A stretch of 7,390 nt of DNA from Bacteroidota bacterium (GTDB lineage: Bacteria > Bacteroidota > Bacteroidia > Bacteroidales > CAJPTX01), in contig PDRH01000068.1 of the NCBI GenBank assembly GCA_002748015.1, positions 1 to 7,390 on the forward strand. Reading direction: 5' to 3'. How positions within the stretch are numbered: position 1 is the stretch's first letter; each line of letters starts with the position of its first letter. The notes under the pieces are model-generated. The model saw nothing but the letters and a program-made list of their open reading frames with translations. It searched no databases and had not been told where the DNA came from. Positions 5,500-7,390 of the stretch are shown piece after piece. Made by a program: the position numbers and the translations under genes.

Positions 5500-6612
5500 T
5501 CATTGGTTCATGTAGCGGTCCACGGTGGCGGTAATCTGAGCTACAATGCGCTCCTGATCCTCCGCGCTGAGTCCGGCATGTATGGGTAGCGATATCACCC
5601 GTTCGCAGAGTTCGTCGGCCGTGAGCGTACGCTCCAGTTCGCCCCTAAACGCCCGTAGCGACTCATGCGTATATACAGGGCTTGGGTAGTGCACCTCTGT
5701 CTCCACCCCGATTTTCTCCAAATCAGCCCGTAGCAGGTCGCGTAGCTCCCTCGACACCATCCGTAGCGTGTACGACTTGAACACGTGCGTGGCGTAAACG
5801 TCCTGCGGGGGAATCGCCGCCTCCGGGTGGTAGAGCAGGCCCGTGGTATAGCGCATGGCATTCTCGCGGCGGCGTTCTGCCCACGCATCTAGGTGGTGGA
5901 GCTTCACGCGTAGCAAGGCGGCATCCCTGGCCTCCATTGTCCTTGCCCCCAGCGTCGCACGAACGGCCTCCGCAATCGCATCATCATCGGTGTACACTGC
6001 CCCTCCATTGCCGGCAACGCCCCAGGGCATGCTCTCGTGGAAGGACGTAGATGCCACGCTGCTGAAGGCCCCAGCCTTGCGCCACTTCCGGTGTACGCGG
6101 ACATCCGCCCCTAGCGATTGCGCATTGTCCTCCACCATGGCCAGGCGTCGCCCCTTGGCTATCGTCCGCACAAGGTGCATGTTGGCCGGCTGGCCGAAGA
6201 GGTGGCTAGGCAGTATCGCGCGTGTCTTTTCCCCTATGGCCGCACGGATGGAATCCCCATGGATGCTAAAGTTCTCCTGCTCCACGTCCACCATGACAGG
6301 GGTATAGCCGGCCTCTACCACCGCGAGGGAGGTCAGGGGAGAGCTGAAGGCCGGGGTGATAATCTCATCGCCCTTCGCAAAACCCTGCTCCAGGCCCAGA
6401 GCTTCTAGCCCCAGCACGAGCGCCTCAAAACCATGCGCGCAGACCACCGCATGCTTAACGCCCAGGTAGCTGGCCAGCTCCTCCTCCAGGGCCTTCAACT
6501 CATTGCTGGATTGCGTCTTCCCGCCCTCTGCAACCCTTGCTAGAGCGGCATCGATTTCCTCTTGTACTGATTTCTCAAAAACAGGTTCTACCAATCTTAT
6601 CGGCTTCATCAT
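5500..6612 (-). CDS. DegT/DnrJ/EryC1/StrS-family protein lacking the catalytic PLP lysine
   Basis: A cytosolic protein of 370 residues with the fold of PLP-dependent sugar aminotransferases (ArnB, WbpE, PerA, DesI), which make amino sugars for surface glycans. Family landmarks in order: VVCAHGFEALVLGLEAL (56-72), GDEIITPAFSS (81-91), a PV-x-VDV strand (105-110), PSHLFGQPANM (135-145), VEDNAQSLGA (160-169) with the cofactor-ring aspartate D162 and Q165, THVFKSYTLRM (275-285), EVHYPSPVY (306-314) and SLPIHAGLS (341-349). In the lysine motif (normally SF-x-x-x-K-N-x-G, ending GDGGA or EGGA) this protein reads SFHESMPWGVAGNGGA (190-205). Methionine M195 thus stands where the Schiff-base lysine should be, and no lysine occurs between K179 and K237. 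The phosphate-binding SGT-x-AL is also changed, to HGFEAL. The frame is intact and the rest is conserved, so this is not decay. It may be a ColD-like dehydratase variant, a binding or regulatory protein, or a non-enzymatic partner. Two ATGs sit together at the start (6612, 6609). Confidence 0.9.
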   Translation of the reverse strand: MMKPIRLVEPVFEKSVQEEIDAALARVAEGGKTQSSNELKALEEELASYLGVKHAVVCAHGFEALVLGLEALGLEQGFAKGDEIITPAFSSPLTSLAVVEAGYTPVMVDVEQENFSIHGDSIRAAIGEKTRAILPSHLFGQPANMHLVRTIAKGRRLAMVEDNAQSLGADVRVHRKWRKAGAFSSVASTSFHESMPWGVAGNGGAVYTDDDAIAEAVRATLGARTMEARDAALLRVKLHHLDAWAERRRENAMRYTTGLLYHPEAAIPPQDVYATHVFKSYTLRMVSRELRDLLRADLEKIGVETEVHYPSPVYTHESLRAFRGELERTLTADELCERVISLPIHAGLSAEDQERIVAQITATVDRYMNQ

Positions 6613-6691
6613 TTGGCAATTGGGGCGGCGGGGGAGTGGCTAAAGGTGGTCGCACGGCGGGTGCTAGGCTGGTGGGAGTAGATGTCAAGGC

Positions 6692-7390
6692 CTATCGGGC
6701 AACCCCGATGGCGCGCGTCTCCCGTATCACCGTAACCTTTACCTGGCCGGGGTAGGTCATCTCATCCTGAATGCGCTTGGCGATGTCCACGGCCAGCCGC
6801 TGTGCATGCCCATCGTTGATCTTTTCGCTTCCGACTATTACGCGCAGCTCGCGCCCCGCCTGTATGGCGTAGGTCTTCTCGACGCCCGGGTAGGTCAGCG
6901 CAAGCGTCTCCATATCCTTCAATCGCTTGATGTAGGACTCTACCACCTCGCGCCGTGCGCCGGGGCGTGCACCCGATATGGCATCGCACACCTGCACCAG
7001 CGGCGCGATTAGCGAGGTCATCTCCACCTCATCGTGGTGCGCTCCGATGGCGTTGCATACCTCCGGCTTCTCCTTGTACTTCTCCGCTAGGCGCATACCC
7101 AGGATTGCGTGCGGCATATCCGGCTCCTCGTCCGGTACCTTCCCGATGTCGTGCAGTAGGCCTGCCCGTTTGGCCAGCTTCACATTCAGCCCCAGCTCGC
7201 TCGCCATCACCGCGCAGAGGTTCGCCACCTCACGGCTATGCTGCAGCAGGTTCTGTCCGTACGAAGAGCGGTATTTCATCTTCCCCACCATTCGCACTAG
7301 CTCCCCATGCATGGGGAACACCCCCAGGTCGAGGGCTGTCCGCTTGCCCGTCTCCACGATCTCCTCGTCCAGCTGCTTCTTCACCCTTGC
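6692..7390 (-). CDS. rny: Ribonuclease Y, C-terminal HD-domain portion (5' end outside window)
   Basis: The frame is open to the window edge, giving 232 residues of a protein normally about 510-520 long; the N-terminal membrane anchor, coiled coil and most of the KH domain lie upstream. Ribonuclease Y is a membrane-tethered endoribonuclease that starts mRNA decay. The visible part begins with ARVKKQLDEEIVETGKRTA, the linker before the HD domain, then MKYRSSYGQNLLQHSREVA with the first metal histidine. GLLHDIGKVPDEEPDMPHA follows, carrying the HD pair, then AIGAHHDEVEMTSL, SGARPGARREVVESYIKRL, and the C-terminal block with YAIQAGRELRVIVGSEKIND and DEMTYPGQVKVTVIRETRA. The order and wording match Bacteroidota RNase Y closely. 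The stop is at 6692-6694, followed by a 79-bp gap before the DegT-family start. An in-frame GTG at 7384 is internal to the protein and not a start. Confidence 0.97.
   Translation of the reverse strand, partial: ARVKKQLDEEIVETGKRTALDLGVFPMHGELVRMVGKMKYRSSYGQNLLQHSREVANLCAVMASELGLNVKLAKRAGLLHDIGKVPDEEPDMPHAILGMRLAEKYKEKPEVCNAIGAHHDEVEMTSLIAPLVQVCDAISGARPGARREVVESYIKRLKDMETLALTYPGVEKTYAIQAGRELRVIVGSEKINDGHAQRLAVDIAKRIQDEMTYPGQVKVTVIRETRAIGVAR

Noticed and set aside
6001..6060. Frameshift or pseudogene explanation for the missing DegT lysine
   Set aside because: The frame is continuous, and family motifs before and after the site align without a break, so a local substitution is the better explanation.
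6613..6691. TTGACA...TAGCAC pattern in the gap before the DegT-family gene
   Set aside because: It resembles a sigma-70 promoter of proteobacterial type with 16-bp spacing, but the -10 is poor and Bacteroidota do not use this consensus; no TAnnTTTG is present in the gap.
1..7390. CRISPR array, tRNA, rRNA, insertion sequence or phage genes
   Set aside because: No regularly spaced repeats, cloverleaf-like segments, transposase motifs or terminal inverted repeats were seen; nearly all the sequence is accounted for by the seven genes.

Overview
The window looks like chromosomal DNA from a member of the Bacteroidota. The ribonuclease Y fragment carries features I associate with that phylum. Two upstream regions hold a perfect match (TACCTTTG) to the Bacteroidota -7 promoter element TAnnTTTG. 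Clear Shine-Dalgarno sequences are mostly missing. By eye the base composition is moderately GC-rich (mid-50s percent). A Porphyromonas-like organism is a reasonable guess but is not proven here. All seven genes lie on the minus strand, so transcription runs from position 7390 towards position 1.

Layout in transcription order: (1) 7390-6692, the C-terminal HD-domain end of ribonuclease Y (rny), cut by the window edge. (2) 6612-5500, a DegT/DnrJ/EryC1/StrS-family sugar-aminotransferase fold whose catalytic lysine position holds methionine. (3) 5436-3127, a complete UvrD/PcrA-type DNA helicase. (4) 3116-1353, a five-helix membrane-anchored phosphoethanolamine transferase of the EptA/CptA/MCR superfamily. 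A 79-bp gap with a recognisable -7 box follows. (5) 1234-968, a small CxxC thioredoxin-fold protein. (6) 958-125, a six-helix CcdA/ArsG-type permease with a histidine-rich cytoplasmic or C-terminal tail. (7) 105-1, the first 35 codons of a U32-family peptidase, with its own -7 box inside the last codons of the permease gene.

The first four genes are separated by 79, 63 and 10 bp with no convincing promoter between them. They may form one unit joining RNA decay, surface-sugar chemistry, DNA repair and envelope modification; only the helicase-transferase pair is tightly coupled. Genes 5 and 6 form a clear two-gene cassette (9 bp apart). It is probably a redox relay or thiol-linked export system, resembling the redox-protein plus ArsG-permease pairs linked to organoarsenical resistance. 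The items most worth following are the lysine-less DegT protein and the unusual thioredoxin/permease pair. I found no CRISPR array, tRNA, rRNA, insertion sequence or phage gene.
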